Shown: one piece after another, positions 14,178-27,600 of the stretch
Numbering within the stretch: the first letter of the stretch is position 1
How the letters are laid out: every line of letters begins with the position of its first letter
Notes under the pieces: generated by a model
Seen by the model: only the letters and a program-made list of their open reading frames with translations
Databases searched by the model: none
What the model was told of the DNA's origin: nothing
Position numbers and translations under genes: made by a program
DNA from: Leucaena leucocephala
Taxonomy: Eukaryota > Streptophyta > Magnoliopsida > Fabales > Fabaceae
DNA length: 64,000 nt
Assembly (NCBI GenBank): GCA_037074615.1
Contig: CM073570.1
Coordinates: forward strand, 15,359,685 to 15,423,684
Direction of reading: 5' to 3'

Positions 14178-17100
14178 ACAGTCTTAGTGGACGTTGATCC
14201 TTGATAAACGTTGTCTTTTCATTTGCGGGGATACCCTTCTCCCAAGTCAAAACCCTATGTTATTACTCACAAACACACTTACGCACATAACATTCATTGT
14301 ACCCACACCTTTAGAAATATCCATCTTTGCTTTCTCCTACGTTCTTCTCCATCTTTTTTGCTTTAAGATTCTCCTCAACAATGTTGAACGCACAACCCGC
14401 CAAACAACTTAGTGTTTGTTTAATATAAATGGCCCCCGTCTTGTGAATAGTAATAATTATTTTGCATACCTTCCTTTAATTATTATATTATCTCTATCAC
14501 CGCATCTATATATATATAATCTCTCTCTCTCTAAAATACTTCCTTCTAGACTCTCATGTTTCCATATATATGTAGATGGATCCACAAAATGATGACTGGC
14601 TTGTGATTCTAACCCCTTCGTCCACTTCACCTGTCTCTCTCATCTTTTTTATCTCTTTTCGTGAATCCTTATCTTCTGCCAAACGTGTAAACAAGTGTTC
14701 GTGGCCATGGTAAAAGACAAACAATAATCCCTTTTTTTAATTTTTAACTCGACTAGATCAATTTTTTCCTGTCTCGTCGACATTTTTTGACGTACGTTAA
14801 TCGATCGGTTGTGGGGTGAAAAGGATGATTATCACGAGATTAGTATGAAGGCCTTACTTATATGTTTTATCTTTTTTGTTTTTTTATCTACTTCATGTAT
14901 GTATCTCTTTTATCATTACCACTACTGATATGTATGAAAGGTGGTAAGTGCTGTTTACCGATAAAAAGCACAGATTTGGAAAGATGAAGAATATGGCACA
15001 TGAAGCAGTTATTATGGTGTCTCTTTCTGTGAAATATGAGAGAAGCAGCAGGGGATGGGGTTGGTTTTAAAAGTTGAAACTTGGAAGGAAAACAAAAGAA
15101 AAAGAAGAGGGACCATGACCAAGAGGCTATTTCGAGAGAATTAAAGAGACAGAACCGGGAACACTTTGAGTCTCCAAAGGTGAAAAGCAGACAAAAGGAG
15201 CAACCTTCGAGACAGTTTATATATATAATGAACGTGTTTTATGGGATAAAACAGCTTCGGACACTTCAATAATCCCTTTTAGTTCAAACTTCAAACGCTC
15301 TTTTTTCTTGTTCTCACCACCAAAATCTTATTAAAGCAAATCATCCAGCTAGCGAATCTCATCCACCCACTCCAACTACACTCCCCCATAAAAACAATTC
15401 CATACACACTCTTGAAAAGAATTCAATTCAGATCGCTCTCAAAAGGATCCCTTAAATGATAAAATTGCCTCCAAGTCCAAGGCCCCATATTCATTTGAAT
15501 GATATGCGATCACGTGAAGTCTGATTAACAGGTAGCATCAACAAAACTGATATATATCTGATGACTTCGTCATCTATCTGATCTGATGTTCTCATCATAT
15601 CATTCATGTGGTCAAAACTCGTTCACATGAGGCCAAACTGATGAATCTCTGTTGATGATCACCAACTTTAATTAATTCCTTGCATGTGTTAATTAATATA
15701 ATAAAATCAAATAATTAGCTCCATCGTTTCTCTCCATCTGAGACTAGCCATGGCGTTGATATTTCTTACCTAAAAAATAGCTGATCGTTTCCGGTTGGTG
15801 GGATTTTGCTTTGTACTTGTTTTGGCACATCACGTACGTACGAGAGATATTGCAGGCAAGCAATCACATTCATTCATTCAAACCAAATCAAACAGAAGAG
15901 GCAACAAATTAAAAGGGTATTTCTATCTGCTTAATTAGCTATTCAGAACGTTGACGGTCATATTGTATCAACCAGACAGACACGCGATTCCTAAATCAGT
16001 GGCTTTTGTTTCGTTGATCTTGGAATTGGAATAAACCAGTGAGTAAAGCAGTCCTAAAAGTACATTCATTAACATGCAAATTAACTTCACAACTGTAAAG
16101 TTGCAACATATATGACTTTATTTTGCCAAACTCCTTTAAGCCATTAGTAACTCTTTTTCCTAACAAATTACACAGTTCTTTTGCCAACAAGCATTAGAGG
16201 TAACTTTCCTAACGTTAATTTTTAAATCCACAGGGTTTAAATCTTCAATCTTAAAAGGAATTAACCCTCTTTAAAGCATTGTTGATCCTCTTTTAAATTA
16301 GTACTGTTATTTAATTGACCAGAAGAGGGATCTGCATGTGAAATTACTAAAGGAGGGACTTGCATTCAATTAGGGCTTCTAAAGATATCTTAGGAATGAG
16401 TGGTTCTTATCATAGGTCCTATATGTAAGTGGATTTTGGCCTTCTACTATTAATAATAATAAGTGCCTTCCAATCTTACTTCTGTTGAAAATAGGAAGAA
16501 AAAATATAGAGTAATACTCGTTTTTAAATAAGGATAAATTTTAAAAAAAATAAATCTAAAACATATTAAATGAGTTAACTAATATTTTTTAGTATGCATA
16601 AATTAACTAAGATAGATCTATATATATATATGTCTTCAGGTGAGATAATATTAATTATTTTTTTAAATTTCCCAATTTAAAGTTTGATGAATTTTTTTAT
16701 TTCAAAATATAATTCATAATTTTAAATATATATAATAAATTTATAATTTTTTAATTTTTTTTTAAATTAATAATAATTTAATCGCTTTAATTCTAATAAG
16801 ATAGTTAAAGGTATGTTATAATATATAGACAGAAGGAGTATTAATATAATTTTCGCTCCATGTACCATTTATGGTATCCTGAATATTTTTGGAGGAAAGG
16901 AAGATTGCATGGTCAACTTTATATTTTAATGCTTTAATTATAGTCTATCTTAATAATGTACAGTAGAGAGATCGGATATTATTTTATTTTGGGGACCATG
17001 AGGGGAGCGAGTCTGATAATTTGATCTGACGGGTGGGACCGTGGGAGTGGCGTGGCGTGGGTGGGTAACTGATTGCTATTTTGCTGACATGGCCGTACAT

Positions 17101-19503
17101 AAAAGGATAAAATTGAGTGCATGGCGAGGGTATAAATGTCATTTGGAAATAATGCCACTTGGTAACAAAACACGACGCCTTGTGTTCGGGATTGTGGGGG
17201 TGTCCCTCCGTGTCAGTCAGTCAACAATGTTTGACCACCTTTCTCTGCCCCAACAAAATTATTACTATTTCATTATTACCCATTATCTTGTCCTAATTAC
17301 TATGCTCCCCTTTTAATCTTCCTCTTTTGTTTTCTTCCCCCTTTCTCATCACTCCCTCCCTTTCATATATTTGCTCTTTCAGGAAACATTTTTTTTCTTC
17401 ATATTATATCTTCTTTTCAAATTTCAATACAGTATTTAATATTTTTCTTATTTGTGAGTAATTTACTATTTATTATTATAATTTTTTAGAGACATTAAAC
17501 AAGGGATAAATTTAATAAAACTCTTTATGTTTTATATATTTTAAAGTAGCTTTTATAAGGAAAATGGGTTATAAATATCTATTTAAAAATTTTGTTAACT
17601 ATAAGGATTTTAATTTAAATGGATATAACTCTTTTTAACTATGTACAAAATATTTTCAGATATATATATATAAAGACTTTTATCTTAAAAGACTTTTTTT
17701 ACACATAGTTACACAAAATTGAAAAAAAAAAGTTGTATTAGTTGAATATAATTTGCACTAAATCTCTTTCTATTAAAATTGTTGAACAGGTAATAATTAT
17801 TAAATAATTTTATATAAATAATTTAATTATTAATTTTTTAAAATTATTAATGTTATAATATGTTATCATTTTTTATATTATATTTTATTCTTATTGTGCT
17901 TCTTTCTTATTTTGTGATTTGAGAGATTAAATTATTTAGGGAAAACTGTATAATATTTTTTTTTCAATTACTATCACACATTGCACCACATAGTAACAGT
18001 AAGAGGGAAAAAAGTGTGAATAGGAGAGAAGAATGGTCACACAGAGGGAATGGGTAATGTTAAGGGGGGGGGGAATCCACTGCACCGGTTGTTGGCGTAA
18101 CATCTCATAGGCCTGGGGTGGGGTGGGTCCCATTGAATTCCAAAAAGAGAACAGCGCCCCATGATTGCTGCATAGCAAACCGAGCTCTTGCGGTGTTTGC
18201 CTTTCGTTGCTTTACTTTCCACTCCCCATCCCATACTCATAATAATGTGGACGTGCATTCCGGATGTAAGGCTTTGTTTGGGAGTTTACTCTTTAGTCTT
18301 TTCCTCTTTCGTTCTCACTCGCTTCACTTTTCACCAGCTCCTCTCCAATCCTCACCTAATTAAACTCCCTTATCCTCATATCCAAACAAGAGTATGTTGA
18401 CCGATAATTTTAACCATTCCCTCAATTATTCTTCGGATATAACCCCATCCAAACAGATTCATTTCTCCTGTTTAATTCCCCCCATCCACACTTTACCATT
18501 TCAAGTTTCTCCGTTTGTATTTTCCTCTTCTCATCTACACTTCCCACCGAAATACTATAAATCAATTAATTAATTAACCGCAAATTGAAGTGGGAGTAGT
18601 TGTGTTCTATAATAATATTGGGATGTGTTTTTGTATAATTTGTCTTGGCCCTAACATTGATTTTGAGTATTGGTGGGTTTTGTGTCGTTCATTTCTAATT
18701 TAAATTAAAATGGTGGGTGGCCCTCCCGATTCCTCATTCTCCAGCCTCCCCCCCCCCCCCTTACTTCAATAATTTTATTATATAGCATTGTTCACCTCAA
18801 TACAATCACTCTTTCAAAAGAGGGAAAAAAATAATAATAAAAAAAAAGCCCCACCCAATACTATTATATATATTTTTTTAATATATAACATTTTTTGTTG
18901 TAAGTTTTGTATTTATATTGATACAAATTATTCTTATATTTCTCTAATCTTTTAATATAAGGTATTAATAATTAATTAAATTAAATTAAAAAATTAGTTA
19001 ATATAAATTTTTTAAAATATTCTAATAAATTTTTTAACTCTATTCCTTTTTCATTTTAATTATTATTGACAGAGTTAATAGAAGCACTCTATAAAAATTA
19101 ATAAATGTATAAAAATAAATATTATATTTATAATTAATATTAATTTTTAATAAATAATATTTAAAATTTCATTTAATTAATAGTACTAATTGATCATTGA
19201 TTAATGATTCAACTCGTATATTCTTTTTTTCTTCTTTTTGGCGGAATTCGATTCGTATATTCAGTTCATGGACAAATTTCTTTTCTGTTTTATTTTTTTT
19301 TTCTGGGGCGTTGTGCAGAATATTTACGAAAAGATGAGAGATTGAGGAAGCCTTCTTCACGCCTCACTGACTCATCATCGTCCTTGCTCAGAGAAACTCT
19401 CAATTATAACTACACACCTACGCCTCTCACTCTCCGTTGCAGACTTGCTGGCCGCCTCCTCCTCCTCCGGAGCTCTGAAACACGTACCCCAAGCCCCACA
19501 AAG
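14178..19503. other. Intergenic and upstream region of the BAM-type kinase
   Basis: No gene recognised over 5.3 kb. Regions around 16990-17300 and 18030-18600 are less AT-rich than their surroundings and could be regulatory DNA. 16513-16838 may be another decayed TA-flanked MITE (ends CTCGTTTTTAAATAAGG and ACAGAAGGAG). 18850-19190 is an AT-rich MITE-like block. The reading frame stays open for 300 bases upstream of the chosen kinase start, without family similarity. Confidence 0.45.
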
Positions 19504-22500
19504 ATGAGGCTTCTCCTCTTGCTACTCCTCCTCCTCCATCACTCCTCCTCTGCTCCCATGTCTGAGTACCGTGCCCTTCTTTCCCTGAAAGCAGCCATTA
19601 CCGACGACCCCCACTCTTCTCTCTCCTCCTGGAATACTTCCACCAGTCACTGCACCTGGTCTGGTGTCACCTGCGACTCCCGCCGCCACGTCATTTCTCT
19701 TAACTTAACCAGCCTTGACCTCTCCGGCTCATTCTCCAATGATGTTGCTCACCTCCCATTTCTCGCTAATCTCTCCGTAGCTGACAATCAGCTCTCCGGA
19801 CCCATCCCGCCGGGCATTTCTGTAGTCAGTGGCCTCCGATTCCTCAACCTTTCCAATAATGTGTTTAACGGAACTTTCCCTGCTCAGCTTTCCGAGCTCA
19901 ATAATCTACAGGTCCTCGACCTTTATAACAACAACATGACAGGAGACCTCCCGCTCGTTGTGACCCAGATGCCGAATCTCCGGCATTTGCATCTCGGAGG
20001 GAACTTTTTCGCGGGTCAGATCCCGTCGGAGTATGGGCGGTGGGAACACTTGGAATATTTGGCTGTTTCCGGTAATGAACTAGCCGGCACAATACCGCAG
20101 GAGATCGGAAACTTGACGAAGCTCCGGGAGCTTTACATTGGATATTACAACACTTACGACGGCGGTTTACCACCAGAGATTGGCAACTTGTCCGAATTAG
20201 TGCGGTTCGACGCGGCAAACTGTGGATTAACAGGCGAGATACCTCCGGAAATCGGGAAGCTACAGAAACTCGATACACTGTTTCTTCAAGTGAATGCGCT
20301 GTCAGGGCCTCTGACACCTGAGATTGGGAACTTGAAGAGTTTAAAATCAATGGATTTGTCCAACAATATGCTTGCGGGTGAGATTCCGGAGAGTTTTGCT
20401 GAGCTTAAGAACCTGACTCTTTTGAACCTGTTCAGAAACAAGCTTCATGGAGCTATTCCTGAGTTCATTGGTGAACTCCCTTCCTTGGAGGTATTGCAGC
20501 TTTGGGAGAATAACTTCACTGGTAGCATTCCTCAGGGTCTGGGGCTGAATGGGAGGCTTGTTCTTGTTGATCTTTCATCTAACAAAATAACCGGTTCTTT
20601 GCCTCCTAATATGTGCAATGGGAATCATCTTCAGACTCTAATAACTCTTGGAAATTTCTTGTTTGGTCCTATCCCTGAATCCCTCGGGAAGTGCGAGGCA
20701 TTAACACGAATTCGCATGGGAGAGAACTTTCTGAACGGTTCAATTCCTAAAGGCCTCTTTGGGCTCCCCAAACTTTCACAGGTTGAACTTCAGGACAATC
20801 TTCTCTCAGGGCAATTTCCTGAGGGGGCTTCCTTTTCTGTTAATCTTGGTCAGATTAGTCTATCGAACAACAACCTTTCTGGGCCGTTGCCCCCTTCTAT
20901 AGGCAACTTTTCCGGCATGCAAAAGCTCCTTCTGGACGGTAACAAATTCTCAGGTCAAATACCTCCTCAGATTGGGAGATTACAGCAGCTTTCGAAGGTA
21001 GATTTTAGCCACAACAAGTTCTCGGGCACTATCGCCCCAGAAATCAGTAAATGCAAGTTACTGACATTCGTTGATCTTAGTCGTAACGAGCTTTCCGGTG
21101 ATATTCCAAACGAATTAACCGGTATGCGGATTCTCAATTACTTGAATCTCTCTAGAAATCACCTTGTTGGCAGCATTCCTTCATCGATATCAAGTATGCA
21201 AAGTTTAACCTCTGTTGATTTTTCATATAACAATCTCTCCGGTTTGGTTCCTGGCACTGGCCAATTCAGTTACTTCAACTATACATCTTTCCTCGGCAAC
21301 CCTGAACTCTGTGGTCCATATTTGGGTCCTTGCAAGGATGGTGTTGCTAATGGTGCTCACCTACCTCATGTTAAAGGTCCATTGTCTTCTTCCTTGAAAC
21401 TTCTCCTGGTTCTTGGGTTGCTATTATGCTCGATTGCATTTGCAGTTGCAGCAATAATTAAAGCACGATCATTGAAGAAGGCAAGTGAAGCTCGGGCATG
21501 GAAGTTAACAGCATTCCAGCGTTTGGATTTCACTGCGGATGACGTTTTAGATTGCTTGAAGGAGGACAATATAATAGGTAAAGGAGGTGCAGGAATTGTT
21601 TACAAGGGTGCTATGCCTAATGGTGATCAAGTTGCTGTAAAAAGGTTGCCGGCCATGAGCAGAGGATCTTCCCATGACCATGGTTTCAACGCAGAGATCC
21701 AGACATTGGGGAGAATCCGACACAGACACATTGTTAGGTTGTTGGGTTTCTGTTCAAACCATGAAACAAATCTTTTGGTGTATGAATACATGCCCAATGG
21801 AAGCCTAGGAGAAGTTCTTCATGGTAAAAAAGGAGGTCATTTGCATTGGGACACAAGGTATAAAATTGCTGTGGAGGCAGCAAAGGGGCTATGTTATCTA
21901 CACCATGACTGTTCCCCTCTTATTGTTCATCGTGATGTGAAGTCGAACAATATCCTTCTTGACTCCAACTTCGAAGCTCATGTTGCTGATTTTGGGCTTG
22001 CCAAGTTTCTGCAAGATTCTGGAACATCTGAATGCATGTCTGCTATCGCCGGTTCATATGGATACATAGCACCAGGTAAAATTCAAATTCGACACAGTAA
22101 TATTTGTTGAATTCATGTGACCAACTTGCTATTCCCTAACCAAATCATAATTAGAATCTCTAGCGTTTGGGATTTGACTAACTTCACTCTTTGACTGGTT
22201 TAGTTCAGGTTTAGGTATAGATATTACAGTGATGTTCCATTAGTTTAAAAAGTGACGTGGACTACTGGTTTCAATCATACATCAATAGTAACTTGATTTG
22301 CCCCCTTAATTAGACTGATTCCCATTTTTTGCTGTTTGGAAGTGAATGTTAGGTGCTTTACAGTTAGGTTACTCAACTTTTGACCATAGCCCACCTATAG
22401 GGACAGAGATATTCACTATTAGCTGTGAAACATAAACTAAGGTTTGATTGATTGCAGAATATGCCTACACACTGAAAGTCGATGAGAAAAGCGATGTGTA

Positions 22501-22912
22501 CAGTTTTGGAGTTGTTCTTCTAGAGCTTATAACAGGGAGGAAACCAGTTGGGGAATTTGGTGATGGTGTGGACATAGTGCAATGGGTGAGGAAGATGACA
22601 GACTCAAACAAGGAACGAGTTCTGAAAGTTCTTGACCCAAGACTTCCCTCAGTTCCTTTGCACGAGGTGATGCATGTGTTCTATGTGGCAACTTTATGTG
22701 TTGTAGAACAAGCAGTAGAGAGACCAACCATGCGTGAAGTGGTTCAAATTCTAACAGAGCTTCCAAAGTCACCTTCTTCTAAACAGGGAGGAGACTTGGC
22801 AACCACAGAGTCATCTCTGTCTTCATCAAACCCTCTAGATTCTCCAAAAACAGAACTCAAAGATCATCAGCATCCTCCTCAATCGCCACCACCAGATCTT
22901 CTTAGCATTTAA
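19504..22912 (+). CDS. BAM1: LRR receptor-like kinase, BAM1/BAM2 type
   Basis: Two exons, 19504-22075 and 22458-22912, joined G|AA inside the APE motif, give 1008 residues; Arabidopsis BAM1 has about 1003. The chosen ATG opens a Leu-rich signal peptide. Next come the LRR N-cap with [15 protein letters not shown], about 20 leucine-rich repeats, a C-cap ([13 protein letters not shown]) and a membrane segment near residues 637-660 ([20 protein letters not shown]). The kinase has [15 protein letters not shown] (Lys about 713), HRDVKSNN (Asp about 811), DFGLAK and APE, so it should be active. The tail ends PPDLLSI. BAM receptors bind CLE peptides at the plasma membrane and act in meristem, vascular and anther development. 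The intron is 382 bp. The BAM1 versus BAM2 assignment is a judgement; the family call is very secure. Confidence 0.96.
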
Positions 22913-25900
22913 GGGTTTTAATTTATCTAGTTTTCCCTGGGTTGTGATAAGCGTATAAAACCATATGCTTTCATCAAGTTTTTTTTTTTTTTTCTTTTCA
23001 TGGGGTGGGGTTTTATTATTATCTAACTTGAAGGTATTATTAATGTTTGGAGTGTTTTTTTTCTGGTGGGGTTTTTTTTGTACAGAACGGTTGGAGGGGC
23101 TCTTTTCTTATTTGATAGTCGTTGTCTTCATCATCATGTAGTTTGTTTATGGCACAGCTGTTGGCTTCTGTTTCTGATCCTGCACCCTGCAATGAGGAAC
23201 TGTGTAAACATCAATGGCTAAAGTCTGTTCTTAAAAGCAGTCTCACAGAGAGAGAGAGAGAGAGAGAGAGAGTGAAAACGATGCACGGAGACACGCATGT
23301 GTTTAGACTCTCGGGGTTTTTACAAGACCACAACTTGAGATGTCTCAAAAAGTTAAAACTAGAAAATAGGCTTTTAACATATATTGGAAAAATTTAACCA
23401 TTGACTACAACTTGGTAAAAATGATACTATTTGGTTTTACAAGATTTAATTGATTAATTTAAAAAAAATAAAAAAGTTAGATAAATTATTTTAAAATATT
23501 TATATTTATTATTTTTTAAACTAGTTTATTTTATTTATAAATTGATATATAATATAATAATATTTAATATATACTATAATTAAGTTATTTATTTATTTTT
23601 TAATAAGAATATAGAGACAATATTTTTTTTATTTTTCTAGAGGGTGGAGAAAGACAAGAACCGGTTTATGGTTTGTGGAGGATTGATCAACAAGAGAATT
23701 AACAGTTGTGCTTTTGGGGATAATAAGGCTAATAACAAAGGTACGTACAATAGAGAATAATCGAGGGGGTAGTTAATAAGCAAATGGAAAAGTGGTTAAG
23801 GACATTAAGCTTAGAAAAGAGCCACCCAAACAATAATAATTAAGGATCTATACGGTATTAATTTGGCTTTCTTGGTCCCCAGCAACAAGTTTAAGTATAG
23901 AAAACGATGCATGCATGTGAATTTCAAGTGTTATGGTCCCAACTTTGCCCTCTGCCTTTTCCTAAAAGCAAAAACCCGACAAAAAACTCCCCACCACCAC
24001 CTGTCTTGTTGTTTGTCCTCCATTAACCTCAGCTACAAATTTAACCCTTCAATTTATTATTAAAACCAACTCTTTTATTAATTTCCCCTGATAGGTCCTT
24101 TTGTTAGATAGATAGATAGAGCACAGGCTCCACTCCCATTAACTACGTAAGTTGTAAATAAAACCATACCATTAACGTAAGAGCCAGAGTATGTGTTCCT
24201 TTTTTGGCGATGCCTAAGAGCCAAAGTTATGTGATAGGTTTTGAGTTGTGTTTGGATCCCACCAAAAAATAAAAGCTTGGTTGATTGATTTGAAAACTGG
24301 GAAATTAAGAACATCTCTTGAATTTATATATGAAAGTTTTTGGGATTTGGGAAATGAGATTGAATCCATCCAAGAAGCCAAAATTCGAATCATGAGTTTG
24401 GTGGCAAAGGGACAAAACAAGTTTACCAAAAGAAGGACGTTGAAGGACTTGCACGTTTCGTCCTAACCATCGCAGGTTTCTGTTGGCTCCACACCTAACC
24501 TATTTGCTATTTCATATTTCCCTCTCTTTCTCTATTGTAGGGCTTAAAATTGATCTCTCCGTCTTATTCTCACTGTTTTCTTCTGCTCCACACAGTTTCA
24601 ATGACACTACAATACGATCCCATACGTTTTTTGTTTTGTTTTGTTGTTTTATTTGCTGTTGGAGGCATGACAATACAATAAGATCTGAAAGACACAACAT
24701 TACAAGGCTTGTCTTGTCTCTCGTTGTTTAATGCAAAAAGATTGGCACAGTGATGGGTCAAAGGCAGGTGGAGGGAGGAAGAGAACAAAAATGGAGGGAG
24801 TAATGGAGAGAGTTGCAGAAAGAGAGGGAGATTAATGGAGGAGAGTAATAAGTACAAAGTCCCACATTGTAGTTGGGGGCCTAATAATTGGGACTGTTCT
24901 TGAATGTTGTTCGTATCCCACATTCAACCGACCCGCCATTTTCATCTCATTACTCTCCCTACCCTCTCCTTTGACTTCATTTATTCTCCTCCTCCTTCAA
25001 TTCATTGCTCTCTCTCTCTAACTCCCTCTTCATTAGTCACTCTCTCTCTCTCTCTCTGATCTTCATTAAGCATCCACATTATCAAATATCTAGTTAGAGC
25101 GTAAAAAATTATCTTTATTAATAAATATGTTTTTAAAATACTTAGGTTCGCATCTTTATAAGATCAATCCGTTAACTATCTTAACTAATAACTTATTATT
25201 AATTAAATAAATTATTTACCTACTTATATCAAATATGACTTTCTTGCTCCATATATTTAAGTACTCCAAAATGAAAAGGGAAAAAATATAACTTTTCATT
25301 TTTTTAAAAACTTTTCCTCAATTATAAGGTATTTGGATTAGTTTTTTTTAAAGTAATTTTAGGTAAATATATGTGAGAGTAATTTAGCATAAAAATATTT
25401 CTAAAACTATGATATGAGGTTTCACAAATAGGCTCTTGAAATAACTTACTAGTTTTTATTATAATTTTTTTTACTAAAAACAACTCCGTCTCCAACTCAA
25501 TTTATTATAAGAATTAAGTTATATTAAATTAAAAAAATTATAGGAAAAATTGGGTTGTCGTGAGTAAAAAAAACAGAGATTAATTAAAAAATTAAAGACT
25601 AAAAGTTATATTTTTACAGTAAAAAGTATTGAATGATCTCTATTAAGTATGAACTAACATCATAAATAAGTAGATATGGGAAAAATAATTAATTCTTCAA
25701 ACAATTTGCAAATGTTCCTATAATAAGGAATTAGAGACTGACAACCTTTTGGAAAGGACCCTATAATAAGAATTATAGGGAGTCTGAAGGAAGTCTCTCC
25801 ATAGAATTCTGCGGAGATCTCAGTCCATGATTATTTTCTCTTTTATAAAAATGTAGTTGGGGACAAAAAAAAATTATTTAGCAAAATATTAATTCTACAT

Positions 25901-26374
25901 TTTTTATAGTACATGGCTACAGTAATGTTTTCCAAAGATGGAACCTTAATTAAAGAATTTTGGCCTCTCTGCAGTTTACGGCATCTCCTAACATTGACAG
26001 ACACTTCCTCTTGTTCTAAATAAATATGTATTTAATTGATAGATGTGGTTTGAATCTAAATATACCCACTTTGATCTGTTTTAATATATTTTTTCTCCCC
26101 CCGCTCTCATTAATTTCACACCATTCGTCTCCCAAATTGAAGGTCTTCATTCAAATATGGGTATTTTACATAATAATGTGAAAAAAATAAATTAATCAAA
26201 TTTTTAATATTTTATAAATTATTTAACTTGATTTTGTGGTATTTAGGACTGGGCAGACTATTTTTTAAAAAGTGAAGCTGTCAAAAACAAAAGGAAAAAT
26301 CCTACTCAAGTTTTATAGAAGAGAATTTATCTTTATAATGTATTACAAAATTATGAAATTATTAACAAGGACAA

Positions 26375-26705
26375 GTTTAGCCGTAATTGACAAGTTTATA
26401 TACTGCAATTGATAAGTTAAGTAATAATTAATAATAATTTTATTTTTTTAAAATATTATATTTAAAATTATATGAGTTATCATTTGTTATTGGCTAACTT
26501 ATCAATTGCATTATATAAAGTTATTATTTATACAATTTCAGTTCTCATTTTTAAATGAATAGGATAAATAATAAATTTATGTATTACAATTGATAAGTTA
26601 AATAGTAATGAATAGATAAATTTATTTCTCCTAAAATATTATGTCTAAATTATATGAGATATTATTTATTGCTATATTACTTGTTAATTTTAGCATATAA
26701 AATTG
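26375..26705. repeat. Duplicated AT-rich foldback unit
   Basis: Two similar stretches, about 26385-26515 and 26577-26705, each start near CAATTGATAAGTTAA. The first also ends with its near inverse (TTAGCCAATAAC/AACTTATCAATTG), so each copy can fold. Type unknown; probably a nested MITE. Confidence 0.4.
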
Positions 26706-27404
26706 CCATCTCATACCATTTCACTTGCCAATTATAATAAAGAGGAGAAATATAGTCATTTCACAGTTAAAATTACTTTCTAATAAGCCGTGTTAATTCT
26801 CAATAATTTGATAATTTTATAGTACTTTGAATTCCAAAAAGGATCGGGAGAAAGATGATGAACAATGGCAGACATGCAAGCATTGTGGGGTCAGACCTAA
26901 GAATAAAAGTAATTATAATAATTTAAGAAATAGCCAAACTTTAAAAAAATACTATAGAATTTCAATTTTAGTTTCTTTTCCTTTTTAAAAAAAATAAAAA
27001 GGAACAGGGAAAGTGGGGGGACATTCTAAGAAACAAAAGCAGAAATAATGTAGAAGTGTCACGAGTGCAATCATGGGAATTCAACTCTTGTTTGATTCCT
27101 AAAGTGATTAATTGTGAGTCCATGGCGTTTCGAATTTCCAACATGTAGCCCCCGCCTCACCCTAAAATTTAGTTGGCCCTCATGGCAGAGTTAAGGCCCA
27201 TGGATCATTCTGGAACTAAAAGGCCCAACGTGTACTTGCTATCGTAAGTCTATGCCCTAGGAAAGGGTCCAAATAAGAGCTCAACACTTACCATGATGAA
27301 GATATGATGAAGTAATACGAGCAATAAACCCATCGTCTGTGATTTTAAATAGTAAAGAAGTAGGATATATGATCATTTGGAGTATGTTTGATATTTAGGG
27401 AATA

Positions 27405-27600
27405 CCACTTTGTTGTGATTACAGTCGTGACGCTTAGGGAGACATCCTAACTCTTGAGTGCTTAAGTTTACACTTGAGGGTAATAGAAGGTTCGTCTGCC
27501 TAACATTAGTATTACCTAGGATGAAAGGAGATTTCACGTGTCCTTAGATCATAAGTAAGTCTAACCCCTTTTCAAATATTTTTGTAAAACAAATACGAGC
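27405..27600 (+). repeat. Dispersed repeat family B, copy 1
   Basis: Shares ordered blocks with the copies at 34.3 and 50.2 kb: a TTTACRC..GAGGGTAAT block, then CTCGYCYNCCTNAYATTAGTAT, then AGGANAAAGGNAATTTCAC, ending in a CCTTTNNAAA tract. Class unknown. Confidence 0.45.

Noticed and set aside
19898..20350. 150-residue antisense frame inside the BAM-type exon
   Set aside because: Shadow of the strongly conserved LRR coding strand.
24858..24924. Plant snRNA promoter elements (TCCCACATT twice)
   Set aside because: Not the exact RTCCCACATCG motif, no TATA at the required spacing and no snRNA sequence downstream.
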